Counted from the stretch's first letter, positions 1-9,903 are shown. The stretch: DNA of 64,000 nucleotides from Kalaharituber pfeilii (GCA_015179045.1 WHUZ01000079.1:1-64000), one strand, 5' to 3'. Notes: generated by a model not told the origin, from the sequence alone. Translations and numbers: made by a program.

Positions 1-229
1 TTCTGGAATTCCGATTATTATGGACCCTCGAAGTCACTCGTACTTTCACTGAAAGTTGGGTTGTGTTGCATATCACTAGCTGAATTGTTGGGCTGTGTCG
101 TTGCTTCTGATGATGCCTGCACTTCCGAATTTTCACCCTCATACATGAAGTGGCCAACCAACAACGACCACAGGACGAGCGTTTGGAAGCGACTCCACAA
201 CCACAACGCTCCCCCGCTGAAACTTACAT

Positions 230-266
230 AGATCGAAAGCTCTCAGCGTGCTGAGCACTTTGATCT
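230..266 (+). promoter_or_regulatory. Conserved 5' UTR stem-loop of gag-only elements
   Basis: AGATCGAAAG pairs with CTTTGATCT around an inner CTCAGC/GCTGAG-like stem. The same structure recurs on the minus strand at 1739-1775 and 4490-4526, where the apex varies (CTCAGCGAGCTGAG, CTCAGCGCGCTGAG) while pairing is kept. It lies about 90 nt from the element 5' end, upstream of the ORF1 start. A role in RNA packaging, translation or 5'-end formation is possible; none is shown. Confidence 0.6.
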
Positions 267-632
267 AATTTTCTTTCCCAAATACCCGACACTGCGGTTT
301 TCCCCCGAAGGGCAAAATCGCGAGGAATCTTCAGCTCAACCACAGTTGCCAACACATCACCCCCCCCCTGTCGCGCCAAGACCACAATGTCATCCGACTT
401 TGAAAAGGCGACGAGGGAGGATTTTTTTTTTTTTTTTTTTTATATCATTTATCGCATGCCGCCCTAAGGGCTATGGCGATGTTATGCTAAATAAATAAAA
501 GAAGGTTAAAAAACCACAACAGAAACATTCCCGCCTAAAAACACCAATCCTAACCCCACTATCCGTTCTGACTTAACTACATGTGATACCCGCGGACTCT
601 TCACTATCGCGGGTGGCGCCCGGTACAATCCC

Positions 633-1643
633 CTACTCCCGTCCCCTCTCCGGCTCATACCGGACCGACTTCAGCCATCGCCCGCTAAGTCTCACCTTGT
701 CAACCTCCATTTCCTTGTCCAAGAACACCACCACCGAACTCGTCTTCTTGCCCTCCCCTTCCAAAATCGTCTTCCTCCTCAGCCAGCGAATCCCGGTTAT
801 CCTTCCCAAATCCCGGTTCGCGGCTTCCAGCCACGCCTTCACCTTTCCCAAATCCTTCCGCAAGGCGATTCCGTGTATGACGATGCCATATTTACCTCTG
901 GTGGTGGCATCGGGTTTTGCTGGTGGAGGGGTAACGGTTGGGCCCTTGTTGCCGGGACGGCGACGGGCGTGGTGTCTCTGGAATGCCTCCTCCTGACTCG
1001 GGAGAGGCTTCCTTCTGTTGGTTGGGGGTTGTTGGTTCGGAGGTGTCTTTGGTGCCGGAGCTGGTGCTGGCGTTGGTGGTGGTGATGGTGCCGGTGCTGA
1101 CACAACCGGTGGCGATGGTGATGGTGTGGCGCCCGACGCTGCAATCTTCTTCGCCTCCTCCTCGCTGAGTTGGCGTTTCAATTGGTAGTTGTAGTCGGGC
1201 GCGGGCATCTTCCCCTTCCTCTTCAGGCTGCTGGTTGGGGTGGGTGGGTCCGCCTTTCGCTTCCCCGAGCTGGGTGGCGGCGATTGTGGTGGTGGTGGCG
1301 GTGGAGGTGGCGGTGGGGGTGGCGGTGGCTCCACCGGAGGCGTCTCCACCGACGTGATGGGGCTGAACCCCAGTGTCTGTGGCGGCGGTGGTGGTGGTGG
1401 GGGTGGCGCTGGCGGTGGCGGTGGAGGTGGTGTCCGGAATTCATTGTCCGCCCAGACCGGCTTCACATGGTCCGCATTCCCGTCTGCGGTCCGAAACTGC
1501 TGTCGCTCAGGGTCTGTACACACGAAGTAAATGAATCCTCCTTTCTCCAGCCTGAGGTTCCTTCGCAGGTACCCCGCGACACCAATCTCGAGGTCCCTGT
1601 GCAGCATTGCGTGCAGCAATACCCTAGCGCCTTGGCGGGACAT
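633..1643 (-). CDS. Intact ORF1/gag-like protein, 336 aa
   Basis: An uninterrupted 336-residue ORF fills the nested gag-only element. Residues about 1-70 form a non-repetitive N-terminal part (GARVLLHAMLHRDLEIGV, YFVCTDPERQQFRTADGN). Then come long proline runs with a QTLGFSPI motif between them, a basic linker containing LKRQLSEEEAKKIA, more Pro/Ala-rich sequence, and a C-terminal RRM-like domain (GIVIHGIALRKDLGKV ... SSVVVFLDKE ... RLSGRWLKSVRYE) ending in RGRE. The likely role is RNA binding in a retroposon RNP, inferred from similarity to Tad-type LINE ORF1. The GGTGGC-rich plus-strand ORFs over it are shadows of the proline codons. Confidence 0.75.
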   Translation of the reverse strand: MSRQGARVLLHAMLHRDLEIGVAGYLRRNLRLEKGGFIYFVCTDPERQQFRTADGNADHVKPVWADNEFRTPPPPPPPAPPPPPPPPPQTLGFSPITSVETPPVEPPPPPPPPPPPPPPQSPPPSSGKRKADPPTPTSSLKRKGKMPAPDYNYQLKRQLSEEEAKKIAASGATPSPSPPVVSAPAPSPPPTPAPAPAPKTPPNQQPPTNRRKPLPSQEEAFQRHHARRRPGNKGPTVTPPPAKPDATTRGKYGIVIHGIALRKDLGKVKAWLEAANRDLGRITGIRWLRRKTILEGEGKKTSSVVVFLDKEMEVDKVRLSGRWLKSVRYEPERGRE

Positions 1644-1738
1644 GGGTGTGGTGGCAACAGCGGTGGAAAGCTGAGAGTTCCCCGAATTTTCTCCCCTCGG
1701 GGGAAAACTGTAGTTCTGGGTATTTGGGAATAAGAATT

Positions 1739-1775
1739 AGATCAAAAGACTCAGCTCGCTGAGCGCTTTCGATCT
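1739..1775 (-). promoter_or_regulatory. Conserved 5' UTR stem-loop, second copy
   Basis: This is the minus-strand counterpart of the 230-266 hairpin. The outer stem is AGATCGAAAG with CTTTTGATCT (one G-U pair) and the inner palindrome is CTCAGCGAGCTGAG. Confidence 0.6.
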
Positions 1776-2742
1776 ATGTAGATTTCAGCGGGGGGGACGT
1801 TGTGATTGTGGAGTCGCTTCCAAACGCTCGTCCTGAGGTGGTTGTTGTCGATGGACGAGGGAGGAGCAGGAGGAGAGGAAACGACAAAGAGAGGCCAAGC
1901 AGGTGCCGTTTGATCTGAGGAGCTGGAAACCGGCCAGCCAGAGTGCAGCAGCCTTTCCCCCACCGACACCACTCACACAGGCAAATCTAAGCAGGCTTAT
2001 AGCATCGCAGACCTTGGGGTTCAGCTCCATCGTATGCACAGACATACCACCATCGCCGCCCCTGCCACCACCGCCGCTGCAGACCTTGGGGTTCAGCCCC
2101 ATTTGTTGCATAGACATACCGCCAACACCGCCACTCACGTGCACCCAATCGGAGCCGGCGGAAGCCACATCACCGGCACCACCCCCACCCTCGACCCGGA
2201 GAAGGAGGAGCAAAAAGCCGAAGAAAATCGCGACCTCTCCGCCGGTCGGGACCGTGACACCAACCCCAGCCTCAACCCCGACCCCGACCCCGACCGCCAG
2301 ACCACCAACACCCGCCCCCGCCCCCGCCCCCAAAGCCAAATCCACCCGATCCCAGACCCCGAAACGCACAGACCAGCCCGGAAAAGAAATAGGCATAGTC
2401 GTCCACGGAATAGCCCTGAGGAAAGACCTGGGGAAGGTCCGAAGATGGCTGGAAACATCCAACAAGAACATAGGCAAGGTCACTGGGATTAGCTGGTTGA
2501 GAAAAAAGACAATCTTACTGGAAGAGGGAAAAACGACGAGTTCCGTGGTGGTATACCTAGAGACACCAACGGAAACAGAGAAAGTCAGGCTCGGAGGGAA
2601 GTGGTTAAAGGCGTGCGTGTATGAGACAGACAGGGGAAGGAAATAGACGCTGGGTGTCGTTCAGCCCGCATCACGGAGGACAAATGGGCAATACTTGTAC
2701 TTAGTTTTTAGTCATTTTGTTTTAGTGCTAGTTTATATATAC

Positions 2743-2772
2743 CTCGCCATAGCCCATAGGGCGGCACGCGAG
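2743..2772 (+). ncRNA. Shared 3' terminal hairpin (representative, CTCGC/GCGAG type)
   Basis: The last 30 nt before the AT-rich linker and poly(A) fold as an outer stem CTCGC/GCGAG, an asymmetric internal loop (CATA opposite GGCAC) and an inner stem GCCC/GGGC. The same arrangement ends RT-LINE fragments (for example 7907-7936) and gag-only elements alike. It is probably the 3' RNA signal recognised by the LINE reverse transcriptase, by analogy with stringent LINEs such as R2 and eel UnaL2. Function is inferred. Confidence 0.7.
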
Positions 2773-2816
2773 TAATGAAATTAAAAAAAAAAAAAAAAAA
2801 AAAGAATTTTCACCCT

Positions 2817-3838
2817 GTGCAATAGTTTAGCTAATGACCATGCAAAGCTTGGGGAAGACAAACCTCTTTCCATCGAATTTTTGCTCTTCTTGACTCTTCT
2901 AATGACAGCTGAGGTGCATCAAGTGTTTGAGTATAGGCCCTTTTCCTAGTAGAACTCGATGTTGCAGTCGATGACGGGGTTGACGAAGATGCGGTAGAGG
3001 CCGCTAAATGGACAGCACCAGTGATTGTAAAGGGATTTAGGTCTCTTTTCCTTTACTACGGCTCTTTTTTGAGGTCATGACTGAAAGAAGAAGTAAAGCT
3101 GAAAGGGAATGTACAAAAAAGAAACCAAAAAAGCACCTAGTCGCCGATGCCTTCTATGGTCTATTACTTGCTACGAAGGGTGAGTAGGCAGCTTTATAGT
3201 ATCTATCCGCACCGCTAAGTGAGGTTTAAGGTACTGACATCTATACACAGACCCTCAGCGTCCACAACCTCATATTCCTTTCCAATAATGGAAATTACAA
3301 TAGAGAGCCTAATCATTTTAGACTATCTTGTCGAATAGAACTCACATGCTAGACCTCTTAACCATCCATTATGTCTCTTACGCGCAGCTTACTCTTATTA
3401 CTAACAGAAATTTCCAGGCGGGATCCTGAGTGTCTGTCACCTTGCATTGTCTCATAAATTGTAGGATTCACATGCTAGACCCTGATTAGTATGCGATGTC
3501 TTACACGGGTTTGTGACAGGCTAGGTTCCGAGCGGGATCATGAGCGGCTGGAAATTTTATTATCCCACCCCGGCATGGGTCGAGAGAATGCGGAGTACTA
3601 GACGTTCAGAATCCCCGCATGGATCCATTAGTAGGGCGGACGCTCAGGACCTTATTTCCGTATCCACTACTAGGGCGGCATAACCAGCCGCTCATGATCC
3701 TGCCCGGAATTTTGATTAGTCGCAATAAGATCCTGAGCGTCCACCGCCTTGATATTTGTCTTTCTACCAATGGAATTTCCAAGCGGGGATCCTGAACGTC
3801 TAGCACTCCGCATTTTCTCCACCTCGCGTCTGCGCTGG
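2817..3838. other. Non-coding stretch with scrambled inverted motifs
   Basis: No convincing gene is seen. At 3535-3830 two motifs recur in inverted orientation: GGGATCATGAGCGGCTGG (about 3535) with CCAGCCGCTCATGATCC (about 3687), and a block around GCGGAGTACTAGACGTTCAG (about 3592) with its inverse near 3795. The order is A-B-A'-B', so this is not a simple palindrome. It may be a decayed mobile element. Confidence 0.4.
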
Positions 3839-4598
3839 ACGCCACGATTCTTTCCGCCTCTTTGCCATCTAGTCGTCTTTTGAAGGCGTAGTTGTCCTGT
3901 GGTGCCGCTGGACGTGGCGGGGGTGGGTGGTGGGGTGGGCATCGGAGTGGGGGTCGGGGTGGGGGTCGCGTTCACCGCACGTGGTTCCTCCGAGTGCGTG
4001 GTGACCGGAGTCAGGGCTTCGGGGTGTTGTTGATAGAGACTGGCGTCGTCTCTATGTGGGTGATGGGGCTGAACCCCAGGGTGTCAGGTGAATGAGGCGC
4101 GGCGGATGGGGGGCGGGGTGGCGAGCCACGCTGGGAGCATCGTTACGCCCTCGTCGAACTGTATGAGTACGCGCGCCCCTTGCGTCGGGGCCTGGTCGTT
4201 TTTTGTCCTGTATTTCCAGTGAGGCGATCATCGTACCCCATGAGGTGCCCGCCTCTTCCAGCGTCTGTGTCAGGGTCTCCCATTGTGGTAGGGGGGGGGG
4301 GTCGTTCCTCGGGGGGGAGGCGGTCCTCAGCTTCTTCTTACCTTTGGTATTTGATTGGTCGATGGGGGGTGGTTCGGGGACTTCTATTGGCCGGGCTGGT
4401 GTATTGACAACCAAGTGGGGAGCTGAGATTCTGCTCAAAAGTCTACCCCGGGGGGGATTTGAGGAGATGGGTATTTTCGAAAGAAAATTAGATCAAAAGA
4501 CTCAGCGCGCTGAGAGCTTTCGATCTATGTGGGTTTCGTCAGGGGGAGCATTGTGGTTGTGGCGTCGTTTCCAAACGCTCGTTCTGTTGTGTTGCCCA
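3839..4598 (-). mobile_element. Gag-only retroposon relic, 5' half
   Basis: The 5' UTR (GAACGAGCGTTTGGAAACGAC) and its stem-loop (4490-4526) are present on the minus strand, followed by a degraded ORF1. No 3' hairpin or poly(A) is found downstream, so the 3' half has been lost. GC-skewed proline-codon runs at 3900-3980 belong to this ORF1. Confidence 0.6.
4052..4438 (-). pseudogene. ORF1 fragment of gag-only relic, 128 aa
   Basis: An open frame of 128 codons starts MSRISAPHLVVNTPARP. It contains a basic linker and an acidic/helical WETLTQTLEEAGTSWGTM segment, and ends at TPWGSAPSPT, which corresponds to the TLGFSPI motif of the intact copies. It lacks the RRM-like domain and is broken downstream, so it is not expected to be functional. 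Confidence 0.5.
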
Positions 4599-4749
4599 GC
4601 TTAAATTCAACCACCTCGATTTCTGCTCCAAGTGAGTGCACCTCTCGCCCCCAGGACACCTTTTCATCCTCATCGACCTCAAGTATGCTGGCAATCTTAC
4701 CTGTTACTGACTCGAAGCCATCATTTTTCTCCGTGGTGTGTGTGTGCTA

Positions 4750-5530
4750 GGCTAAAGTCTCTCCAGTCTCTTCCCCTCTCCCCTTCCCTACCCAGGTCTG
4801 TGGCAACCACCCCCTGAAGCTCTCCGGCCAAAGGTCCCCTACTCCTGTAGGGTCCCTTATTGACCTTAGTGCATACCTCGCCTGACTTTGGTCCAGGATT
4901 GTGGACACACTCTCTACACCTGCGATTGCCTCAATCTTCGTTCTTGCTGCTCCCTGAACTGCCCCTGTGCACTTTCGGAGGGCCTGATACTGAAGCCTCT
5001 CGAACTCCTCCCTCCACTGTTTCTGGCCTCTCTACCCGATTTCGGACCCCCAAAGGGCCACTGCCCTTACCATGCCTGTGTAAACCTTTCTCCAAGAGAT
5101 AGGACTGATACCCCATTGAGAGTTACCTAGCCCAGACAGCGCGCCCATGAGTTTCCTGGCTTTCTCAATCCGGCTTTTCCAGTGGAGGTCGAAATCAAGA
5201 GTGCTGTCACAAATCACCCCTAGCCACTTGCATGTCTCGACATCCGCTCTCCTCCTCGCCTTCTTACCAATGACTAAGACCTCCTCCTTCGAGGCCTCCA
5301 GCGGCAGGTAATGGGCATGAGCTACCTCCCTGAGGACCTCTGCTATCCTGTCCCCAATCCGTTTCATGTCCTTAGCCTCTCCCCAGTTTACTATGACACA
5401 GTTGATATCATCTACAAAGGATGGGAGTTCTACCCCGCACTGGCACCCTCTGGCTACCCTGGCTGCCTTCTACTCCATCTCTTCCAATATTGGTGCCATG
5501 AAGCTCAGGAACGCTACAGGGGATAGTTGT
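4750..5530 (-). pseudogene. LINE reverse transcriptase fragment
   Basis: Read on the minus strand, the segment contains FVDDINCVIVNW, the [FY]xDD catalytic motif of reverse transcriptase, near 5425-5390. This is followed by KWLGVICDSTLDFDLHWKSRIEKA and GSEIGWRGQKQW, typical of the palm/thumb region of Tad-type LINEs. Downstream it continues as YQALRKCTGAV, ESVSTILDQSQARYALRS and GDLWPESFRGWLP before losing the frame near 4750. Both ends are truncated and no 3' tail is present. Confidence 0.75.
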
Positions 5531-5565
5531 TACGGTGTCTGCAATTGTAGCAAAATGTAGGTGTA

Positions 5566-5797
5566 ACTTAGGACAACGCTTGGAACTTGACCTTTGTATA
5601 GAGGCCGTGTAGGCCTCTATATATAGGCGTCCAGCATGTCGGTTATTTGCATTATTCTATTTAACATTGAGTGCTAATTAACAAGCTTCTCTCTCATCAT
5701 CATCATGGCATCATTGATAACTATGAATGTCATCATTACCATGCATCATCTCTCATCACCAGGGCATCATTGATACTTTGTTCGGTCACCCTGACAA
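5566..5797 (+). repeat. Possible solo LTR
   Basis: The segment begins TGTAACTTAGGACAACGCTTG and ends TTCGGTCACCCTGACA. The start recurs inverted at 20071-20049, and the end (with ATCATTACCATGCATCAT-like sequence before it) recurs near 21670-21732. It has TG..CA ends, but no convincing TSD is seen (GTAGG versus ATAGT). Internal CATCAT-rich sequence is low complexity. Confidence 0.45.
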
Positions 5798-7287
5798 TAG
5801 TGGGGATCCCTGTGGTACACCCACATTCGACGTTCCACGGCCCCTGACCTGGCCATCCCACTCAAGTTCGAATTCGCGCTCTCGACATGAAGTTTCGGCT
5901 CAGGAAGTTAGGTTGGTTCCCAGAATGTATGTAAGCGATCATGTTATGCCCTTTAGGCACGAGGCTATCTTTAGGATGACGGTTTTGTGAGGGATGAATT
6001 CCTCATTTCAGCTTTTTGGGAATGGCACCCGCCAAACGAACCCCACGATTGCCCTCGCTACGACTTGGTCCTGTTTCTCCAGCTCTTATAAGTCGCACAG
6101 AACTGTCTCTCGCCAGCACTTATGCAGTTGGATACCACTGGCTTTATTTCGTTCTACGATTTGACCTCCTTTCTAGAGATGGTGGACCGTCCACATCTCA
6201 AGTTCTTTTGCAAATCAATATGTATTCGAATGGAGAAGAATAGCCCTGCAATGTGCTGCCCGCCGTCAAATTCCACCTGCGTTATGTCAGAAATTCTTTC
6301 ATCGCTATCTTCCGCATATTCTAAAGATGGGTAAGGTCGTCAGGTTAATTACCATGTGCATATGTGACTGTGCCTCTTGGGATCTGCGGTATCAGATGAG
6401 TTGATGTGACAAATCTGAAGAAAAGCCCGTCAATCAATCAACTGCCCTGGGCGTACTAAATAAAGCAGCAGCGGTGGCGACAAGTTGTGTCAGGACTTAG
6501 GAGCCGTTCCCCGGTTCGACGCTGGCCGCTCCCAACCGCTAGCCACTAGCGCATGGGAACGGTACTAGCTGAGGTAGCCGATGCGTGCGCAGCATGACCC
6601 TAGTGGTGGATGACTTCACAAACTCACGCTTTCCGGTGTGGGGGCTTCTGGAGCAGTCATAAAGTTCCAGATCGAAGGGGGCACTTTTACAAATTCACCT
6701 TCTGTGAAAATTCTCAACTCCTCCAGCGTCGTCATTAGCCTGTCTTGAGGCCCAAGCCTCGATGCAGACTCACATCCTCGCGCAGCCTCTGTTCGTCCAT
6801 ACTTCTCAACCACCTAGCGACGCGCAAGGATGCCCTTGGCCAGGCTTCTCCATTTGGCTCATGCTATTGGATCCACTCCAGTGGGGGAAAGGGTGCCTGG
6901 GGGAAAGGGTGCCTGGGGGAAAGGGTGCCTGGGGGAAAGGGTGCCTGCAAGGATAACTGACAGCTCCCGAACTACGGGCACGGCCAATGATCACTTGACC
7001 CCCCGGCTCTGCATCGTCATTGGGACTTCCTCCTTCGCCGCCGCAGCTGTGCTTGAACACACGAGCTGGAAGATTTTGCACGCAGAAGCTTGCTTAAAGC
7101 AAGTGGAGGAGGGTTGCCCCCGGGGCTTACCGTAGCTTTTCTCTTTTTCTCTTTTTATGAATGCTGTGGCTGTCTCTCTAGGCAGAAGTGTGATGTGACC
7201 TCGCAGCGGGATAGAAGGAAGGCGGGCGGTGGTGAACTTGGCACCAGTTGAGAACACGACGAACAAGTACCGCACGTTTTATTGCAC
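5798..7287. other. No recognised gene; short G-rich tandem repeat inside
   Basis: Several short ORFs exist (for example 6991-7275 minus, ending QSRGVK) but none has a recognisable domain, supported introns or homology within the window. The only structured part is the 16-bp repeat at 6883-6946. Confidence 0.4.
6883..6946 (+). repeat. 16-bp tandem repeat, four perfect copies, G-quadruplex-prone
   Basis: The unit GGGGGAAAGGGTGCCT is repeated four times without mismatch. Each unit holds two G-tracts, so intramolecular G-quadruplex formation is plausible. Confidence 0.9.
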
Positions 7288-7299
7288 TGGAGGACCAAA

Positions 7300-7969
7300 T
7301 CGAGGCGCCTTAGAGACGCGTGGCAGAGAAGACTGGACAGAGGGGACCGAGACATGGCAGTGATGTGGGTGAAAAGCCACAAGGGTATACCGGGCAACGA
7401 GGCGGCAGACATGCGGCGAGAGTGGGAACCGCCCTGCAGCGAGCACCAGCGATCGTGACAGAAGCAGGAATGAGACAGGAAGCAAGGAGGGAGAGAGCAC
7501 GAGAAAGGAACAGATTGGGCTTGACATATCGACCACTGGAGAGACTAGGAACCAAAACGACAAGGTTAGCGGGACTTTTAGGGGCGAAAGGCCTGCGGGC
7601 ATGGAGGCATCACATACATGAGGCACCAGACCCGGACTGTAGGTGGTGTGGGGAGGCGGAGGAGACGACCACACACCTACTGGAGGAGTGCAGGGTATGG
7701 AAGAAGAGATGGCCTGGGGGTATGGCAGCTATCCGGCAGCCCCCAAAACCAAGAGAAGGAGAGGGAGATCAACTCCAGAGTCTGATGGAGATGTTGGGGG
7801 AGGACGGAGGGAGGATGCAGCGGTAGCTTTTATCTTAGTCCTATTTCTTATTTCCTTTTCCTTTTCCCTACACCTCTATATCTCATCCATGTACTTATCC
7901 CAATACCTCGCCATAGCCTGACAGGCGGCAAGCGAGTAATGATATAAAAAAAAAAAAAAAAAAAAAAAA
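7300..7969 (+). mobile_element. 5'-truncated RT-LINE (RNase H to 3' tail)
   Basis: The element is flanked by the 12-bp TSD TGGAGGACCAAA (7288-7299 and 7970-7981). It begins inside the RNase H domain and ends in the 3' hairpin 7907-7936 (inner stem GCC/GGC with loop TGACA) and poly(A). Confidence 0.85.
7314..7826 (+). pseudogene. LINE RNase H tail and CCHC zinc knuckle
   Basis: In one frame the start reads AWQRRLDRGDRDMAVMWVKSHKGIPGNEAAD, the last part of an RNase H domain (compare MWVKGHKGVPGNTEAD at 50660). A frameshift near 7410 moves the rest into another frame: ARERNRLGLTYRPLERLG, then the knuckle CRWCGEAEETTTHLLEEC (Cys, Cys, His, Cys) and a C-terminus ending EMLGEDGGRMQR. This is the extreme C-terminus of a fungal LINE ORF2. 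Confidence 0.8.
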
Positions 7970-7981
7970 TGGAGGACCAAA

Positions 7982-9409
7982 GCCGGTCCTCTCTTCCAAC
8001 ATCGCCTTTGAAGGGCAAGGTTCGGTTTAGGGAGGGAGGGGTTAGCCGTCGAGGGGAAGATAAAGCCCGCTGCCGGCTCACCCATCAGCCAGCCCCTGCA
8101 ACACGACATCCATGTAAAACATACTAGACATGGTTCCTGCGTCTCCCCCCAATCGGTGCTCCTCATTGCTTAGCACTGTACGCCGCGAGTCATTGCATAA
8201 CGGGCTAGTTGCATATGGCAAAAACGCTGATCCTGTCTTGGTCGATAGAACGAGGAAACATTGGCCTTTGTTGCCAATCAGCAGAGATATTGAAGATTGC
8301 ACCTTTGAGCCCCCTGAAGTAGGGATAGTGACAGTTCGGTTGCTGGAACACAAACAGAGATCAACGATCGATTAATGCTGAGTTTTTCGTGCGCAGGCAC
8401 TCATTAGACTACTCTCCCATGGACCACTACGTTGTACACATCCGTCCTTAAAAAAGTGCCTTGGGGAACAAACCTTGAATAAAGTATCAGACAAAGAGGG
8501 CTACAAGTCTTACGAGTATTTATATCGTAATAAAATTTGTTGCTGAAGTGCACTCATCGATATACGTGAGCACAGACTGGCAGACAAATGAAACCCCCCA
8601 AGCTGTTAACATAGAAATGGGACGGATACATCGCCTGGCTGAGCTAGAAGACCTGAAATACCTCTGTGCCTCTCATCTGCACAGTGCTTGAGCTTCAATT
8701 CGATAACATTCTAATACCTCGTGGGATGAGATTCAAATTTACGCCAGCCTCACAGCCTCAGACTGAACATGCCTTAATGTGAAACTGCATTGGGTGTGAT
8801 ACTCGAGGCCAGCAATCGGCAATGATGTGGTATTTGAAATTTACTTACTGAAATCTGGGTTGACGAGACTATGTCAAGTCAACCTGACTGTTCGGGCTAA
8901 GCAAGCTTGTTTGTATTTTTTTTTTTTATTGATGCAAGATGAAGAAAGTGAATCATGATACCCTATCGAGTTTGAATCATGCCTTGGAGAAAATCTGCTG
9001 CTTTGTCTGATAATACCGAAATCCTCCTTCAGAACCGATGACTTGCGTGAAGCATTTAGCAGTGTTGCTTTTGTGCGCCCTATAGCCAATTTCAGCCCGG
9101 CTTTTCAACTCGCATTATTCATCTGTCTTCCCTTTAATGTATGTCAACTTGATCTATGCTATGAGCAGAAATCGTTACTAAGGCCAAACTACTTTTCGAT
9201 GTATCTCCGCTGCTCTCTGGACCCGCGTGTTATAATGGGCTCCTGCAGGACTCGGTCTTAGGTGTTTTTGCTGGCATAGATCGAACAACTTACATAAGAC
9301 AGGCGGTGAATAATGTGCACCCCTTGGGATGAATGGATCTGAGGTGCCTGGAGATCCTGCTCCCATCACGGCTCACCCGCGCGAAACTAAGCGGGCACCC
9401 AGCAGTTTC
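7982..9409. other. No recognised gene
   Basis: Unique-looking sequence that resumes the pre-insertion locus. Overlapping ORFs of 81-91 codons at 8078-8375 on both strands have no recognisable motif. A T-run near 8919 lacks the hairpin and is not a retroposon tail. Confidence 0.35.
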
Positions 9410-9422
9410 ACTAAAGGCGGTC

Positions 9423-9890
9423 TTTTTTTTTTTTTTTTTTTTTTATTTCACGTAACCCCGCTTGCAGCTGTTCGCCATGGCAGGGTCCCTGGACCGAAGT
9501 CCTTATGGCCCGGAGACAGGCACCTGTGCAACTACCTACACATTCGACCCCTTGTAAAAAGACACAAAGATACCACTACTTCGGTGATGCGGAGGAAACA
9601 CAAAGCGAGAGCCCAATGTCCCATGAGAACAATCAAGCACGAATACCCAAATATCCCCCCAGATAATCAAGCAGTCATGTCCATCTCCTCCACATCCCTC
9701 TCCTTCCCCTTTCCGTCCACCTTTGTAGTTCTGTCCCAGTCATACAGGCACGAGTGGTGCCATTTGCCTGATAACCGTATCTTCGCTGGTGTTTGACTAT
9801 CTGATTCTACCTCCTCCTCTAGGTAGATAACAATCGAGCTAGTCTTCTTTCCCTCCCTCCTTTCTTTATTCACCAACCATCTTGCCGCAA
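9423..9890 (-). mobile_element. Gag-only retroposon, second tail family, 5'-truncated
   Basis: The TSD is ACTAAAGGCGGTC (9410-9422 and 9891-9903). The tail reads, on the sense strand, GGACCCTGCCATGGCGAAC, AGCTGCAAGCGGGGTTACGTG and poly(A). This is a variant of the 3' hairpin with outer stem CCCTGC/GCGGGG. A near-identical but longer copy lies at 51307-52214. Confidence 0.85.
9667..9890 (-). pseudogene. ORF1 C-terminus, second gag-only family
   Basis: The translated part reads RWLVNKERREGKKTSSIVIYLEEE, then KIRLSGKWHHSCLYDWDR and a charged end (ERDVEEMDMTA). It aligns to the RRM-like end of the first family (RWLRKK, SSVVVYLE, RLGGKWLKS). The ORF is cut at its 5' side by truncation of the insertion. 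Confidence 0.7.
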
Positions 9891-9903
9891 ACTAAAGGCG
9901 GTC

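Larger units (their letters stand above)
422..1853 (-). mobile_element. Full-length gag-only retroposon nested in another copy
   Basis: This minus-strand element sits inside the ORF1 of the 140-2803 element and is bounded by a perfect 12-bp TSD, GACGAGGGAGGA (410-421 and 1854-1865). Poly(T) at 422-442 is its tail, followed by the 3' hairpin (451-480) with outer stem ATCGC/GCGAT. Its 5' end at about 1853 leads into the same 5' UTR (CCACCTCAGGACGAGCG) as the outer element, so it is a complete 1.43 kb unit. It carries one intact ORF and no RT. Confidence 0.9.
388..2646 (+). pseudogene. ORF1 (gag-like) of the outer element, split by insertion
   Basis: The reading frame opens at ATG 388 (MSSDFEKATREE) and breaks at 421 where another element is inserted. 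It resumes in phase at 1866 and runs to the TAG at 2644-2646. The second part is Pro-rich, carries two copies of a TLGFS-type motif followed by DIPP, then ends with an RRM-like domain: IVVHGIALRKDLGKV, then TGISWLRKKT, SSVVVYLE and VRLGGKWLK. The protein stops right after this domain and lacks the CCHC knuckles usual at the end of LINE ORF1. Apart from the insertion the frame is open, suggesting a young copy. Confidence 0.75.
140..2803 (+). mobile_element. Full-length gag-only LINE-like retroposon (interrupted)
   Basis: The element is flanked by a 13-bp TSD, GAATTTTCACCCT (127-139 and 2804-2816), and ends in a 3' hairpin (2743-2772) plus poly(A). Removing the minus-strand element at 422-1853 and one copy of its TSD leaves about 1.2 kb: a 5' UTR with a stem-loop, one ORF1 and a short 3' UTR. 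No reverse transcriptase, endonuclease or RNase H region is present, so it must depend on an RT supplied in trans. The ORF1 C-terminal domain matches the RRM-like region of fungal Tad-type LINE ORF1 proteins. Calling it non-autonomous is inference; boundaries and TSD are read directly. Confidence 0.85.

Noticed and set aside
583..1733. Plus-strand ORFs of up to 187 codons rich in Trp/Arg or Gly
   Set aside because: They are antisense shadows of the proline-codon runs in the minus-strand ORF1 at 633-1643.
1785..2483. Minus-strand ORF of 232 codons
   Set aside because: Antisense of the plus-strand ORF1; the sense frame carries the RRM-like domain.
3535..3830. Simple palindromic transposon
   Set aside because: The inverted motifs are in A-B-A'-B' order, which no single terminal-inverted-repeat element explains; listed only as unassigned structure.
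5566..5797. Intact LTR retrotransposon between 5.6 kb and 20-21.7 kb
   Set aside because: The matching ends are partial, in mixed orientation, and no gag, protease, RT or integrase reading frame lies between them.
6500..6560. Possible tRNA (GGTTCGACGC resembles a B box)
   Set aside because: No pairing acceptor or T-arm stem and no A box at the right distance.
8916..8930. T-run as a retroposon tail
   Set aside because: No hairpin, no TSD and no element sequence next to it.
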